DNA from: Methanothrix sp.
Lineage (GTDB): Archaea > Halobacteriota > Methanosarcinia > Methanotrichales > Methanotrichaceae
Direction of reading: 5' to 3'
Assembly: GCF_030055635.1 (NCBI RefSeq)
Contig: NZ_JASFYM010000004.1
Span: 42,541 to 106,540, forward strand
DNA length: 64,000 nucleotides
The notes under the pieces were generated by a model, which was not told where the DNA came from, made no database searches, and saw nothing but the letters and a program-made list of their open reading frames with translations. Position 1 is the first letter of the stretch, and every line of letters starts with the position of its first letter. Of this stretch, positions 1 to 9,236 are shown one piece after another. The position numbers were made by a program, and so were the translations under genes.

Positions 1-195
1 TTCGACAGGGAGTGGCTATCGTGCTGTATTGGCAGCACTGCAGAGAATCTCACCGCGGAGAACCGGACACTTGTGCTTCCAGAATCGTACAGCTGCATCG
101 GCATGAACGGGAGCTTCGAGGACTGCGAGGGCGCGATCGATGAGGTATACGATGAGATGGAGAAGAGGGATGACTGCACCAAGGGGTGCATATGA
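1..195 (+). CDS. C-terminal fragment of a secreted Cys-rich protein, unknown
   Basis: An open frame enters from the left edge in frame 1 and ends at a TGA at 193-195. The 64 visible residues hold eight cysteines, including a CC pair and a terminal CTKGC, and two N-x-S/T sites. Such spacing suits an extracytoplasmic, disulfide-stabilised protein, but no family is recognisable and the N-terminus lies outside the window. It is on the same strand as the large surface protein that starts at 529. The function is unknown. Confidence 0.5.
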   Translation, partial: FDREWLSCCIGSTAENLTAENRTLVLPESYSCIGMNGSFEDCEGAIDEVYDEMEKRDDCTKGCI

Positions 196-300
196 AGAGC
201 ATGAACGGCAGCAGTCTACTCACACGGGAAACTGCACGAGATACATGAAAAATCAGCGGACGTCTATGCGTCAAAACATTAAGAATAGCGATAGGTAGAT

Positions 301-363
301 TGCAGGGACGGGATTCGAACCCGCGAACACCTACGTGACATGGCCCTCAATCCTGCGCCTTGG
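301..363 (-). pseudogene. tRNA-Leu(GAG) 3' fragment, degenerate relic
   Basis: Read on the minus strand, this is the 3' two-thirds of an archaeal tRNA-Leu: CCAAGGCGC (end of the D arm), an anticodon arm with TTGAGGG, a variable arm, the T arm GGGTTCGAATCCC, then CCCTGCA. The 5' acceptor strand and the D arm are absent: no TGCAGGG-like partner occurs within 150 nt upstream. The anticodon stem carries two mismatches and the 3' acceptor seems to have lost a C. It is therefore a relic, not a functional tRNA. A 3' tRNA fragment of this kind is what integration into a tRNA gene followed by decay would leave. Confidence 0.7.
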
Positions 364-463
364 AACATGCACGATCAAAAACAGCATTTGTCACGCTGTC
401 CCACAGAAGGACCTCATGCCCAAAAAGTTAAAATAGAATTTGGTTACTAATCATAATTAAGAA

Positions 464-474
464 CCATAAATAAG
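464..474 (+). promoter_or_regulatory. TATA-like box of the surface protein gene
   Basis: CCATAAATAAG is centred about 60 nt before the ATG at 529, which predicts a start of transcription near 494 and a ~35-nt leader. AGGAGGT at 514-520 lies 8 nt before the ATG and fixes that start. Confidence 0.5.
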
Positions 475-528
475 TAACGTAGATATTCGTACATACGTTG
501 CTGTGTATTTTACAGGAGGTGTTGAGGG

Positions 529-3342
529 ATGAATGCACGATGGTGTTTAATTGTGATACTAGCGGTTCTGTCGATATCATCGCCTGCAGCCTCTGTTGCC
601 GTTGGAAACTTCGCGGATCTAGGGAACAAGCTGGTGGTGTCCGAGGAGACTGTGACTCTCAAGGCCCCAGAAGGCGATTACATCTACGACTGGTCCGCCG
701 AAGCTGATGGGAAGATATTCGCCCAGGGGGACTCCCAGGTATTCACATTCAAGGCACCAAAGGTGACACAGGAAGAGGGATCGAAGGTTGTGACCATCAA
801 CCTCCTCATAAGGACCAAGGTTGGCGGATGCGTCAACCAGGCAACTGGCGAGATAACAGTGTATCCGATGCCCGTATGCGGCATGGAGGGTCCGGAGGAG
901 GTTACTGCTGAGGAGACTGCGACGTACAGGTACACAGGCGGAACTGCAGGGAAGCTGACATACGAGTGGAGCGTCGATGGCAATCCAGCAGGTACGAATT
1001 CCGATACGCTCCAGGTCGACTGGTCGAACTACGTCCCCGGAAAGCATACAGTTGGGCTGAAGATAACCAGGGATTACTCTGATGTGGTTCCCAACGAGCG
1101 CGAGCCATACAGATCTGTTAGCTGTGAGCTTCCTGTGAACGTGACGTACACATCAGGTCTCACTGTCACAAAAACCCCATCGGTGAGCACAGCCAGGGTC
1201 GGCACTGAGATAACATACACATACGTGATAACAAACACAGGAACGATACGCATCAATGACATAGTTCTGAAGGACGACAAGCTCGGGGAGATAAAGCCTG
1301 ATAAGAAAATGCTAAAGCCAGGCGAGACCGCGACTGCAACTGCAAAGTACACTGTAAAAGAGACAGACCTTCCAGGGCCACTGACAAACAACGTGACCGC
1401 AAGCGGCACAGAGATGCACACCGGAAAGCAGGTTGTGTCCGAGACCGCGATTGCCACGGTCACACTGGAGTACACAGCATCGATCACCCTGGACAAATCT
1501 GCTTCACCAAATCCGGCAAGGGTCGGAGATACAGTGACATACACCTACACGATAACAAACAGCGGCGAGGTAACACTGAAGAATCTGGCGCTTTCTGATG
1601 ACAGGATAACAGGCATAAAGCTCGGAACAAATGAGCTGAAGCCAGGTGAATCGGCTACAGCAACCGCGACGTACAAAGTTGCAGAGGCAGACCTGCCGGG
1701 TCCGATCACGAACAGCGCGACCGTCAAAGCTGTTGATGTTCTTGGAAGAGAGGTCAGCGCTCAGGACTCCGAATCCGTTGATCTCACATACACTGCGAGC
1801 GTGAGCATTGAGAAGACCGCCACGCCCTCTCCTGCAAACGTCGGCCAGACGATCACGTACACCTACAGGATAAGCAACACAGGGGATGTGACACTGAGCG
1901 AGATCAAAGCCACAGATGATAAGCTCGGAGACCTGACGCTCACCAAGGCTGTGCTGGCTCCTGGAGAGAGCATCACTGCCACAAATACATATCAGGTCAC
2001 ACAGAACGACCTGCCGGGTCCGATCAGAAACAACGCCACAGTAAGCGCGAAGGACGTCCTGGGCAATGATGTCAGCGCAACCACCAGAGCCTTCGTGGAT
2101 CTGACATACAGAGCCGCTATGAGCGTGACCAAGACGCCGACGCCATCGCCGGCCGGGATCGGCCAGACCGTGACTTATGAGTACGTGGTCACAAACACCG
2201 GAGACGTGACGCTCAGCGGCGTCTCGCTTGAGGACAGCGAGCTAGGCAAAGTGGATCTGGACAAAGATGTGCTCGCTCCGGGTGAGAGTGCCAGTGGCAC
2301 AAAGCAGTACACTGTGACTGAGAATGACCTGCCTGGACCCATAACAAACACCGCGACCGCGTACGCGAAAGATGTCATGAACAACCCGGTCTCAGCGTCC
2401 ACAACCGCATCTCTTCCGATCTCATACACCTCATCGATAAGCGTGGAGCAGAGGCCGTCAGCAGACAGAGTCGCCATCGGAGATAGCATCACATACACAT
2501 ACACCGTGACGAACACAGGCTCCACGACGATATCTGGAGTACAGGTCGAAGATGAGAGGTTCGGCTCCATAACACTCGATAAAAAGACGCTCAGACCCGG
2601 AGAGACCGCGACAGGCACTTACACATACACAGCAACTCAGGATATAATCGGCGAGGAGCTGAGCGGAAAGCTACCGAACAGCTGCAAGGCCATCGGGAGA
2701 AACCCTGTCGGCGAGACCGTCACAGCATCAGCCACATCAAGTGTTGAGATTACAAGAGAGACACTGGCGCCGATGGTCGGATGCGTCAACGACAACGGAG
2801 ATGGCACCTACACAGTGACATGGGGGTACAGCAATCCAAACAAGGTGGCTGTTAAGCTTAAAGCCGGCAAGAGGAACATGTTCAGGCCTGGCAATCCGCA
2901 CCAGGGACAGCCGGAGGTGTTCGAGCCGGGCGTGAAGGAGAACGCGTTCGTCACGCGATTCAAGGAGAAGAAGATCGAGTGGCTGCTCGATGAGACCGCT
3001 GCCACAGCAGACGCCGCTGCGACCTGCCCGAGCATCTGCTCGATAGACGGATCCGATACACTCTGCACGAACAAGGAGGAGACATACACCGCGAACGTCC
3101 CGCTGGTCAAGGGCGAGAGGTACGAGTACGAGTGGAAGCTGAACGGAGAGACGATAGGCACAGAGGACGAGGTGACGATATCCGGAGCTGGATACAAAGA
3201 TGGCGATGTTCTGAAGCTGGAGCTGCGTGTGACAGCGTACAGGAAGAACCCGCACATTGCTGAGGAGGTCCCGCTGATCCAGTACTGCACAAAGGAGATA
3301 AAGGTCATACCCGAGCCGGCCGCAGAGATAAAGATCGAGTAG
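529..3342 (+). CDS. Surface protein with five DUF11-like repeats
   Basis: 937 residues with a clear signal peptide (about residues 1-25, hydrophobic core then AAS). Residues ~30-220 form two Ig/PKD-like domains with paired cysteines. Five repeats of ~97 residues follow, from ~220 to ~700, each starting with Y-T-A/S-S and containing V/I-G-x-T/S-I/V-T-Y-T-Y and NTG, with a later LPGP-I-T/R-N block. This is the DUF11/CARDB-like repeat of archaeal and bacterial surface proteins. The C-terminal ~230 residues are Cys-rich with another Ig-like domain. No membrane anchor is visible at the C-terminus. The start is set by AGGAGGT 8 nt upstream. The likely role is in cell envelope or adhesion; the exact function is unknown. 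The end of this gene is duplicated at 8466. Confidence 0.85.
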   Translation: MNARWCLIVILAVLSISSPAASVAVGNFADLGNKLVVSEETVTLKAPEGDYIYDWSAEADGKIFAQGDSQVFTFKAPKVTQEEGSKVVTINLLIRTKVGGCVNQATGEITVYPMPVCGMEGPEEVTAEETATYRYTGGTAGKLTYEWSVDGNPAGTNSDTLQVDWSNYVPGKHTVGLKITRDYSDVVPNEREPYRSVSCELPVNVTYTSGLTVTKTPSVSTARVGTEITYTYVITNTGTIRINDIVLKDDKLGEIKPDKKMLKPGETATATAKYTVKETDLPGPLTNNVTASGTEMHTGKQVVSETAIATVTLEYTASITLDKSASPNPARVGDTVTYTYTITNSGEVTLKNLALSDDRITGIKLGTNELKPGESATATATYKVAEADLPGPITNSATVKAVDVLGREVSAQDSESVDLTYTASVSIEKTATPSPANVGQTITYTYRISNTGDVTLSEIKATDDKLGDLTLTKAVLAPGESITATNTYQVTQNDLPGPIRNNATVSAKDVLGNDVSATTRAFVDLTYRAAMSVTKTPTPSPAGIGQTVTYEYVVTNTGDVTLSGVSLEDSELGKVDLDKDVLAPGESASGTKQYTVTENDLPGPITNTATAYAKDVMNNPVSASTTASLPISYTSSISVEQRPSADRVAIGDSITYTYTVTNTGSTTISGVQVEDERFGSITLDKKTLRPGETATGTYTYTATQDIIGEELSGKLPNSCKAIGRNPVGETVTASATSSVEITRETLAPMVGCVNDNGDGTYTVTWGYSNPNKVAVKLKAGKRNMFRPGNPHQGQPEVFEPGVKENAFVTRFKEKKIEWLLDETAATADAAATCPSICSIDGSDTLCTNKEETYTANVPLVKGERYEYEWKLNGETIGTEDEVTISGAGYKDGDVLKLELRVTAYRKNPHIAEEVPLIQYCTKEIKVIPEPAAEIKIE

Positions 3343-3467
3343 GTGCAGCGTATGGCTGCACAATACTTTTCTTTGAGTCGCATGTATTCGGGCTGCTGAT
3401 CGCTTTCTTTGGACGATGTGAATCCGCTCTTATCGGTTGTGCGCTAGCACCGTTAAAACCCTCAGAG
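3309..3467 (+). repeat. Direct repeat, copy A (gene end plus downstream flank)
   Basis: This spans the last ~10 codons of the surface protein gene and ~125 bp beyond. It matches 8466-8617 in the same orientation at roughly 80% identity by eye, with shared blocks such as GGGCTGCTGATCGCTTTC and ACCCGAGCCGGCCGCA. The two copies bracket engB, tRNA-Arg, rps10, tuf and fusA. Confidence 0.85.
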
Positions 3468-3517
3468 CTGCAGCTATCATTTTGTGAGCCCATGGCGCTT
3501 GCGTGAGATATCCTCGC

Positions 3518-4090
3518 TCAGCATCGCCCCTTGCTGCTCTCCATCCTCGATCTTATAAGACGCCTGAGCGGCTCGATCTCGCCGCGCTTCGCGGATACCG
3601 GGGCGATGCGATCCTCCCATCGAGTCCATGGCGGCTCCATCCCGAGGCGCTCCGCGATCCAGTCCAGGACCTGCTCTCTGTTAGCAATCCTATCCATCTT
3701 GTTCGCAGCCAGTATCGGGTTGAGCTCCAGCTCACAGAGAAACTCCCACATCTCGATCTCCACAGGTACCTCACCCCTGCTCTCCCACCTGTCTGCGATC
3801 TCCAGGAATGAAGCTGCATCTGTGACCTGGATTGCTGTTACTATCCTGTCCGCATGATCCTCGAGGTACCTCACTATGAGATCCTTTACACGCTCCTGCT
3901 CCCGCCAGCTCCGGTACTTCATGAACCCGTAGCCGGGCATATCGACGTACGTCAGGCTGCCGGCTCTGACAGAATACGGCCGCACTGTCACCCCTGGTCT
4001 CCTTCCGATCGGGACCTTCTCACCGGTAAGAGCTCTGAAGAGCGTCGACTTGCCAACATTCGACCTGCCGACCAGAACTATCTCGCACAT
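3518..4090 (-). CDS. engB: GTP-binding protein EngB (YihA family)
   Basis: 190 residues, a TRAFAC-class GTPase of the EngB/YsxC family, which in bacteria acts in assembly of the large ribosomal subunit; the archaeal role is inferred from that. G1 is GRSNVGKST (residues ~8-16), the G2 threonine is in the RPGVT segment, G3 is DMPG (~49-52), G4 is NKMD (~131-134), and G5 is SAK (~162). The length is normal for the family. It lies downstream of tRNA-Arg, rps10, tuf and fusA on the same strand, a setting that suits a ribosome assembly role. The ATG at 4090 follows an A/T-rich stretch, so the gene may be leaderless. Confidence 0.92.
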   Translation of the reverse strand: MCEIVLVGRSNVGKSTLFRALTGEKVPIGRRPGVTVRPYSVRAGSLTYVDMPGYGFMKYRSWREQERVKDLIVRYLEDHADRIVTAIQVTDAASFLEIADRWESRGEVPVEIEMWEFLCELELNPILAANKMDRIANREQVLDWIAERLGMEPPWTRWEDRIAPVSAKRGEIEPLRRLIRSRMESSKGRC

Positions 4091-4130
4091 GACAAGAAAA
4101 GAATTAAGTTAAAAATAAAAATTAAAGCAG

Positions 4131-4218
4131 CGGACCCGCCGGGATTCGAACCCGGGTTTGAGGCTATCCCCGGGGACCTCCGGAGGCCTCTGTTCTATCC
4201 AGACTATACTACGAGTCC
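4131..4218 (-). tRNA. tRNA-Arg(CCG) with 14-nt intron
   Basis: The acceptor strands GGACTCG and CGGGTCC pair (one G-T), followed by discriminator G. The T arm is CCGGGTTCGAATCCCGG. The anticodon stem GAGGC/GCCTC encloses 21 nt, so 14 nt must be removed. The anticodon CCG is at 4181-4183 (complement). The intron is 4166-4179, after position 37, the usual archaeal site, with a GC-rich core able to form a bulge-helix-bulge. It lies 2 nt beyond the rps10 stop on the same strand. Confidence 0.92.
4166..4179 (-). other. Intron of tRNA-Arg(CCG)
   Basis: These are the extra 14 nt between anticodon position 37 and position 38. The placement assumes a 7-nt mature loop; a shift of a base or two is possible. 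Confidence 0.75.
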
Positions 4219-4220
4219 AG

Positions 4221-4529
4221 CTAACTTTCGAGCACTATCTCGATGTTCACGTTCTTGGGAACCTGGATCCGCATGAGCTGCCTCAGGGCCCTCTCATCCG
4301 CATCCAGATCTATCAGCCGCTTGTGAACCCTCATCTCCCAGTGATCCCAGGTCGCAGAGCCCTCTCCATCAGGGCTCTTGCGGCACGGAACCACCAGCCT
4401 CTTGGTCGGGAGCGGAATCGGGCCCGCCATGTGCACTCCAGTCCTCTGGGCGATCCCGCGAACCTGGTTGCATATCTCATCAAGCGTCGCGGGGTTCGTC
4501 CCTGAGAGCCGTATCCTCGCCTTTTGCAT
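4221..4529 (-). CDS. rps10: 30S ribosomal protein uS10
   Basis: 102 residues, full length for archaeal S10, a 30S head protein. Diagnostic segments are [10 protein letters not shown] at the N-terminus, GPIPLPTKR in the middle (residues ~36-44), [13 protein letters not shown], and [10 protein letters not shown] near the end. It lies 15 nt downstream of tuf, as in the canonical archaeal fusA-tuf-rps10 order, and is followed directly by tRNA-Arg. It is probably co-transcribed from the fusA promoter. Confidence 0.97.
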   Translation of the reverse strand: MQKARIRLSGTNPATLDEICNQVRGIAQRTGVHMAGPIPLPTKRLVVPCRKSPDGEGSATWDHWEMRVHKRLIDLDADERALRQLMRIQVPKNVNIEIVLES

Positions 4530-4544
4530 GCTAAGACACCGGTT

Positions 4545-5819
4545 TTATCTTGGAGTCACGTTCTGGCACATGCCCGCGGCGATCGTCATGCCCATATCCC
4601 TGATCGCGAACCTGCCGAGCTGCGGGATCTCCTTCACCTTCTCGATCACCATCGGCTTTGTCGGCCTGACAGCGATGATGGCAGCATCACCTGTCTTAAT
4701 GAACGCCGGGTTCTGCTCCTTGACAGAGCCGGTCCTGGGATCGAGCTTGGCCTTGATCTCCGTTATCGTGCACGCCACCTGCGCGGTGTGGCAGTGGAAG
4801 ACAGGCGTGTAGCCGGCGGAGATCGCGCTCGGATGCTGCAGCACCACGATCTGGGCTGTGAACTCCTTCGCCACTGTCGGCGGATTGTCGACGTGGCCGC
4901 AGACATCTCCCCTCTTGATGTCGTTCTTGCTGATGCCCCTGACGTTCCACCCGATGTTGTCTCCGGGGTATGCCTCGGGGATCTCCTGGTGGTGCATCTC
5001 TATGGACTTGACCTCGCCTGTGACGTGTGCGGGCTCGAATATGACCTTGTCGCCCTTCTTGAGCACGCCGGTCTCAACGCGCCCGACGGGCACGGTGCCG
5101 ACGCCTGAGATCGTGTACACATCCTGCACGGGTATGCGGAGCGGGAGGTTCACCGGCTTCTGCGGCTCCTTCAGCGCGTTCAGCGCATCCAGTACGGTCG
5201 GACCTGTGTACCACTTGGTCTTATCGCTGTGCTTAACCACGTTATCTCCGTTGTAAGCAGACACCGGGATGAACGGGATCTCATCGACCTTGTACCCGAC
5301 CATCCTCAGGAGCTTGCCGACCTCCTCCTTGACCTCCTTGAACCTCTTCTCATCGTATGGCGGCTCTGTCGCGTCCATCTTGTTTATGGCCACGATCAGC
5401 TGGTTCACTCCAAGAGTCCTTGCGAGGAAGACGTGCTCCTTCGTCTGGGCCATCACACCATCGGGCGCAGCAACAACCAGCACCGCTGCGTCTGCCTGGC
5501 TGGCGCCTGTGATCATGTTCTTCACGAAATCCCTGTGACCGGGGCAGTCGACCACCGTGAAGTAGTACTTGTCAGTATCGAAGCGCTGGTGAGCGATATC
5601 GATCGTCACGCCCCTCTCGCGCTCCTCCTTCAGGCTGTCCATGACCCAGGCGAACTCGAATGTCGCCTTGCCCTTCGCAGCAGCTTCCTTCCTGTACTCC
5701 TCGATGGTGTGCTCATCGATGGCCCCCATCTCGTACATCATCCTTCCGACAAGCGTTGACTTGCCATGGTCAACGTGTCCGATGAATGCCAGATTAAGGT
5801 GAGGCTTTGTATCTGCCAT
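4545..5819 (-). CDS. tuf: Translation elongation factor EF-1 alpha (aEF1A)
   Basis: GTPase that brings aminoacyl-tRNA to the ribosome A site. From the chosen start it is 424 residues beginning [13 protein letters not shown]1 is GHVDHGKS, G3 DCPGH, G4 NKMD, and domains 2 and 3 follow with RVETG and the C-terminal [10 protein letters not shown]. An upstream ATG at 5828 would add three residues, but that ATG is part of GGAGATG, the SD, which is 9 nt from the ATG at 5819; the shorter form is preferred. It follows fusA and precedes rps10. Confidence 0.96.
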   Translation of the reverse strand: MADTKPHLNLAFIGHVDHGKSTLVGRMMYEMGAIDEHTIEEYRKEAAAKGKATFEFAWVMDSLKEERERGVTIDIAHQRFDTDKYYFTVVDCPGHRDFVKNMITGASQADAAVLVVAAPDGVMAQTKEHVFLARTLGVNQLIVAINKMDATEPPYDEKRFKEVKEEVGKLLRMVGYKVDEIPFIPVSAYNGDNVVKHSDKTKWYTGPTVLDALNALKEPQKPVNLPLRIPVQDVYTISGVGTVPVGRVETGVLKKGDKVIFEPAHVTGEVKSIEMHHQEIPEAYPGDNIGWNVRGISKNDIKRGDVCGHVDNPPTVAKEFTAQIVVLQHPSAISAGYTPVFHCHTAQVACTITEIKAKLDPRTGSVKEQNPAFIKTGDAAIIAVRPTKPMVIEKVKEIPQLGRFAIRDMGMTIAAGMCQNVTPR

Positions 5820-5886
5820 TTTATTCATCTCCTTTCAAGTGGTTTCATCCGTATTTTCTTTCTGCCTTTAAATCTTTTCCAGCGAT

Positions 5887-8079
5887 TCACGCCTTGAGAT
5901 AGTCGCTCGGTGTCGGCATCTCAGGCTTCAATCCCTTTCTGGTCCTGATCTGCCGGACTGTATCCAGCAGCAGGTTTGCCGGAATCGGCTCGAATCCTGC
6001 GAACTCTGTGGACCAGAGCGCCCTGCCCTCGGTGGCGGACCGGATCGCGCCTGCGAATCCGAACATCTCTGCGACTGGCATCTTGGCCTTGATCGTGATC
6101 ATGTCACCCTGAGTCTCCATGCTCAGGATCACACCGCGGCGACCCTGGATCTCGGACATGGCTCCGCCCATCTGGTCCTGGGGCACCTGTATAAAGACGT
6201 TCTGCATCGGCTCCAGCAGCGTCGGGTTCGCCATGAGTATTCCGGCCTGGACCGCCTGCCTGACCGCGGGTATCACCTGAGCGGGTCCTCTGTGGACAGC
6301 GTCCTCATGGAGCTTGACATCCACGAGCTTCGCCTTTATGCCCTGCACAGGCTCCCTGCATATCGGACCTGCAGTTATCGCCTCCTCGAAGCCCTCGAGT
6401 ATGAGCTCCATGGTCTCCTTGAGGTACTGGACGCCCTTTGTCATGTTCAGGAACATATTGGTTCCGATGAAGTTCACCATGTTCCTGGCCTCTTCCTTGT
6501 CCATGCCCGCCTCGATCAGGATCCTCCTGCGCTCGACCTCCTCCATCTTCATGTTGATCTTTCCTTCCTTGAGGACCTCGATCACGCCCGGCTCCAGCGG
6601 CTCTATCTCTATGTAGAACCTGTTGTGGTGGTTCGGGGACTTGCCCTCTACAGGTCCTGCCTTGCCGGTCACAGACTCCCTGTAGACCACGATCGGAGGA
6701 GATGTCTTTATCTCGACGCCCTTGTCCCTCTGGATCCTGGTCGCCACGATCTCCAGGTGGAGCTCGCCCATTCCGGCCATGAGATGCTCGCCTGTCTCCT
6801 CATTGATCGTTATCTGCAGCGTCGGATCCTCTTTTGCTGTCTGACGCAGTACCTCTATGAGCTTGGGGAGATCGCGCATGTTCTTCGCCTCGACCGCGAC
6901 CGTCATGACAGGCTCTGAGACGTGCTTTATGACCTCAAACGGCGTCATGTTCGGATCGCTCGAGACGGTCGAGCCCACGATCGCATCTCTCAGACCGGTG
7001 ACTGCTGCGATATTCCCTGCGGGAATCCTCTCGACCTCTATGCGCTCAGCGCCCATCATGATGCCTGTCTGCTGGATCCTGTTGGTGTGAGGCACCCCTG
7101 AGATGTGAAGCTCCATGCCGCGAACAAGCGTGCCTGAGAAGAGCCGTCCGGTTGCGACCTCTCCAGCATGCGGATCCACCTTGATCTTCGTGACCATGAA
7201 GGCCACAGGCCCGTTCGGATCGCACGCTGCCATGGCCTTTCCCACAGGGCTGTTCCAGTCGCCCTTCCATATGACCTTTATCCTGTTCTTCTGGGCCTCG
7301 AGCGGGCTCGGCAGGAAGCGGATTATCATGTCGTTGACCGCAACGTAGAGCGGACACTTCTGCGCCAGCTCCTTCATGCGATCCGAGCGGCAGTACTCGT
7401 AGACCTGATCGAAGCCTATGCCGGTCTTCTTCATCTGCGGAACGCTTATGGCCCAGTTGTAGAGGGCTGAGCCGAACGCCACGCTGCCGTTTGCAGCGTC
7501 CAGCCTCCAGCCTGCCTTGTAGTGCTCCTCGTCCATGCTCCTGATGAGCTTGTTTATGCTATCGATGACCTTTCCGAGACGAACTGCCATCTCCTTCTTC
7601 TCGACCTTGAGCTCGTTGATCATCCTGTCGACCTTGTTCACGAAAAGAACAGGTCGAACACCCTCGCGAAGCGCCTGCCTCAGAACAGTCTCGGTCTGCG
7701 GCATCGCGCCCTCAACAGCATCCACAACAACGACAGCGCCATCAACAGCACGCATCGCTCGTGTGACGTCGCCGCCGAAATCCACGTGCCCCGGAGTATC
7801 GATCATGTTGATCAGATACTCCTTTCCCTCATACTCATGGACCATGGAGACGTTTGCAGCATCTATCGTTATGCCCCTCGCCTGCTCGAGAGGGTCGAAG
7901 TCCATGAAGAGCTGCTTCCCGGCGAGCTCCATGGAGATCATCCCCGCGCCTGCCAGGAGGTTGTCTGATAGAGTCGTCTTGCCATGATCTATATGCGCGA
8001 CTATCCCGATATTTCTGATCATCTCGGGCTTGTCCATCAGAGCTATCACTCGCTCTGCAATCTTCTTTCTCTTGCCCAT
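5887..8079 (-). CDS. fusA: Translation elongation factor EF-2
   Basis: 730 residues beginning [11 protein letters not shown], the usual archaeal EF-2 N-terminus. It is the ribosomal translocase GTPase. G1 is [10 protein letters not shown]3 DTPGH, G4 NKVD. The domain IV tip reads [12 protein letters not shown], so the histidine that is converted to diphthamide is present. The frame stays open upstream to 8241, but that extension does not look like EF-2 and crosses the promoter. GGTG precedes the ATG. It is first of the fusA-tuf-rps10 cluster; normally rps7 would lie directly upstream, but here rps7 is at 48.8-49.4 kb. Confidence 0.96.
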   Translation of the reverse strand: MGKRKKIAERVIALMDKPEMIRNIGIVAHIDHGKTTLSDNLLAGAGMISMELAGKQLFMDFDPLEQARGITIDAANVSMVHEYEGKEYLINMIDTPGHVDFGGDVTRAMRAVDGAVVVVDAVEGAMPQTETVLRQALREGVRPVLFVNKVDRMINELKVEKKEMAVRLGKVIDSINKLIRSMDEEHYKAGWRLDAANGSVAFGSALYNWAISVPQMKKTGIGFDQVYEYCRSDRMKELAQKCPLYVAVNDMIIRFLPSPLEAQKNRIKVIWKGDWNSPVGKAMAACDPNGPVAFMVTKIKVDPHAGEVATGRLFSGTLVRGMELHISGVPHTNRIQQTGIMMGAERIEVERIPAGNIAAVTGLRDAIVGSTVSSDPNMTPFEVIKHVSEPVMTVAVEAKNMRDLPKLIEVLRQTAKEDPTLQITINEETGEHLMAGMGELHLEIVATRIQRDKGVEIKTSPPIVVYRESVTGKAGPVEGKSPNHHNRFYIEIEPLEPGVIEVLKEGKINMKMEEVERRRILIEAGMDKEEARNMVNFIGTNMFLNMTKGVQYLKETMELILEGFEEAITAGPICREPVQGIKAKLVDVKLHEDAVHRGPAQVIPAVRQAVQAGILMANPTLLEPMQNVFIQVPQDQMGGAMSEIQGRRGVILSMETQGDMITIKAKMPVAEMFGFAGAIRSATEGRALWSTEFAGFEPIPANLLLDTVRQIRTRKGLKPEMPTPSDYLKA

Positions 8080-8139
8080 AACACGCACCACTGAACTTGT
8101 GTAAGCATTAACTCGGACCCAAAAACTTCTGATTCCACC

Positions 8140-8147
8140 TATATAAG
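8140..8147 (-). promoter_or_regulatory. TATA box of the fusA cluster
   Basis: On the minus strand the sequence reads CTTATATA. The expected transcript start is near 8118, leaving a ~40-nt leader before the fusA ATG at 8079. This gives fusA-tuf-rps10 its own promoter, as needed if the cluster is detached from rps12-rps7. Confidence 0.6.
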
Positions 8148-8465
8148 CCTTAGTTAGGTTTGAACGGACCTGTCCGGATAAGATAAGAACTGAGTATAAA
8201 ATTAGTTCGCTGAAATTTAGAGAGGTGATGCCTGATGACATATTGCTCTCTGATTTCTGCGTTATCCAGCTTACCGGTAGTCTACCTTCATTGAGTTGAT
8301 CTTGATGGGCCGGCTCCCTCAGATGTGTTTATTCTGAACAACGTCGGCATGGAAATCGACATCATTGGACCTGCAAATAATTGTCCGGCGCCCTAAAGCG
8401 TGGTTGAAGGCTGCGAATTGCCTGAAGCTATTGCTTTGCACTTATCCACACGTCGTAGGTAGACT

Positions 8466-8617
8466 ACCCGAGCCGGCCGCATAGACAAGATCGAGTAGGC
8501 GCAGCATACGCTGCACAGTACTTTTTTGAGACTTGTGTATTGGGCTGCTGATCGCTTTCTTGGAGACTCTGAGTACTCTTTTATCGGGTGTGCTAGCCAT
8601 CGTTAAAAACCTCAGCG
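8466..8617 (+). pseudogene. Direct repeat, copy B: relic of surface-gene 3' end
   Basis: Same orientation as copy A at 3309. The part matching the last codons now reads through GCATAGACAAGATCGAGTAG: a single-base change creates an early TAG and a deletion shifts the frame, so this is not a functional gene end. The downstream flank is also copied, including the GGGCTGCTGATCGCTTTC block. The rest of the paralogous gene is not present upstream. Confidence 0.8.
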
Positions 8618-8666
8618 ATCAACCCCTAAAGTGGCTAGATACCACGACCCGGCAGCTTATCTGCCA

Positions 8667-8714
8667 GTGACCTTCTCTCCGGCCTGAAGACCGGGTTTGC
8701 GCCTGTTATTCTCT
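8667..8714 (+). repeat. Hairpin repeat element, copy 1
   Basis: GTGAC, a C/T run, then CTCCGGCCTGAAGACCGGG, TTTGCGCC and TGTTATTCTCT. It closely matches 16265-16314 (reverse) and 48378-48430, and less closely 30993-31038 and 13501-13545. The core forms a short palindrome. It resembles the subterminal hairpins of IS200/IS605-family elements, but no transposase or TnpB gene is adjacent. Confidence 0.7.
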
Positions 8715-8807
8715 AGCAAATTTTGGCAGATGCAAGCGAGAAGCTGCGACCTCCTCCTCGCCCAGACCAAAATGCTATTATCATATGAGGGCAGCTCTGA
8801 GTCTCCG

Positions 8808-9227
8808 ATGGCCAAGCAGAAGAAAAAGGCGAAGAGCAGGGAGACCGACCGGAAGGAGACCCCCCAGAAAACACCGGAAGCGGAGAGGGAAGCCAGGAAG
8901 GTTTTGAAAAAGAAAACACCTGAGGAGCGAAGGAGGGCGCAGATAGAGGGAATAAAGAAAACACTCGTCCCCTCGATCCTCGGGATAATATCCGGTATTC
9001 TGTGCTACCATCTTCTCGGCACCGGAACCGATATGATGCTCGGTGGGGTCAGGGTTGAGTGGCACTTCATCCTTCTGAACCTGATACTCATCACAACGAT
9101 AGTGCAGAGATTTATATACCCGCTCATAGGGATAGACGTCCTCGCTTTCAAGGGGAAGGACTGGTTCTACGTAGAGTTTATTGTGGTCGATCTGTGGGCT
9201 GTGACCTGGACCATACTCCTGAACTGA
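8808..9227 (+). CDS. Small membrane protein, possibly EMC6-like
   Basis: 139 residues from the ATG at 8808 (MAKQKKKAK). The N-terminal ~55 residues are highly basic and charged; three hydrophobic segments follow at about 58-75, 85-105 and 120-138. The frame is open upstream to 8697, but that part overlaps the hairpin repeat and looks non-coding. The segment order and the neighbouring ABCE1 gene fit a conserved euryarchaeal membrane protein; similarity to EMC6-type insertase subunits is possible but is a guess. Its stop lies 9 nt before the ABCE1 start, so the two are probably co-transcribed. Confidence 0.75.
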   Translation: MAKQKKKAKSRETDRKETPQKTPEAEREARKVLKKKTPEERRRAQIEGIKKTLVPSILGIISGILCYHLLGTGTDMMLGGVRVEWHFILLNLILITTIVQRFIYPLIGIDVLAFKGKDWFYVEFIVVDLWAVTWTILLN

Positions 9228-9236
9228 GGTGCCTTC

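Larger units (their letters stand above)
196..528. other. Intergenic region with tRNA relic and surface-gene promoter
   Basis: There is no gene apart from the tRNA-Leu relic. The right part is AT-rich and holds the promoter and leader of the surface protein gene. No other structured element was seen. Confidence 0.6.
8080..8807. other. Long intergenic region with repeat relics
   Basis: It holds the fusA promoter (about 8140), a degenerate copy of the surface-gene end (8466-8617), and a hairpin element (8667-8714). No convincing gene was seen; 8241-8465 and 8618-8666 show nothing recognisable. Confidence 0.7.

Noticed and set aside
301-425. A full tRNA-Leu with a long intron
   Set aside because: No partner for the 3' acceptor strand is found upstream, and the anticodon stem has two mismatches.
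8079-8241. Longer EF-2 start at 8241
   Set aside because: The extra 54 codons have no EF-2 character and include the TATA box.
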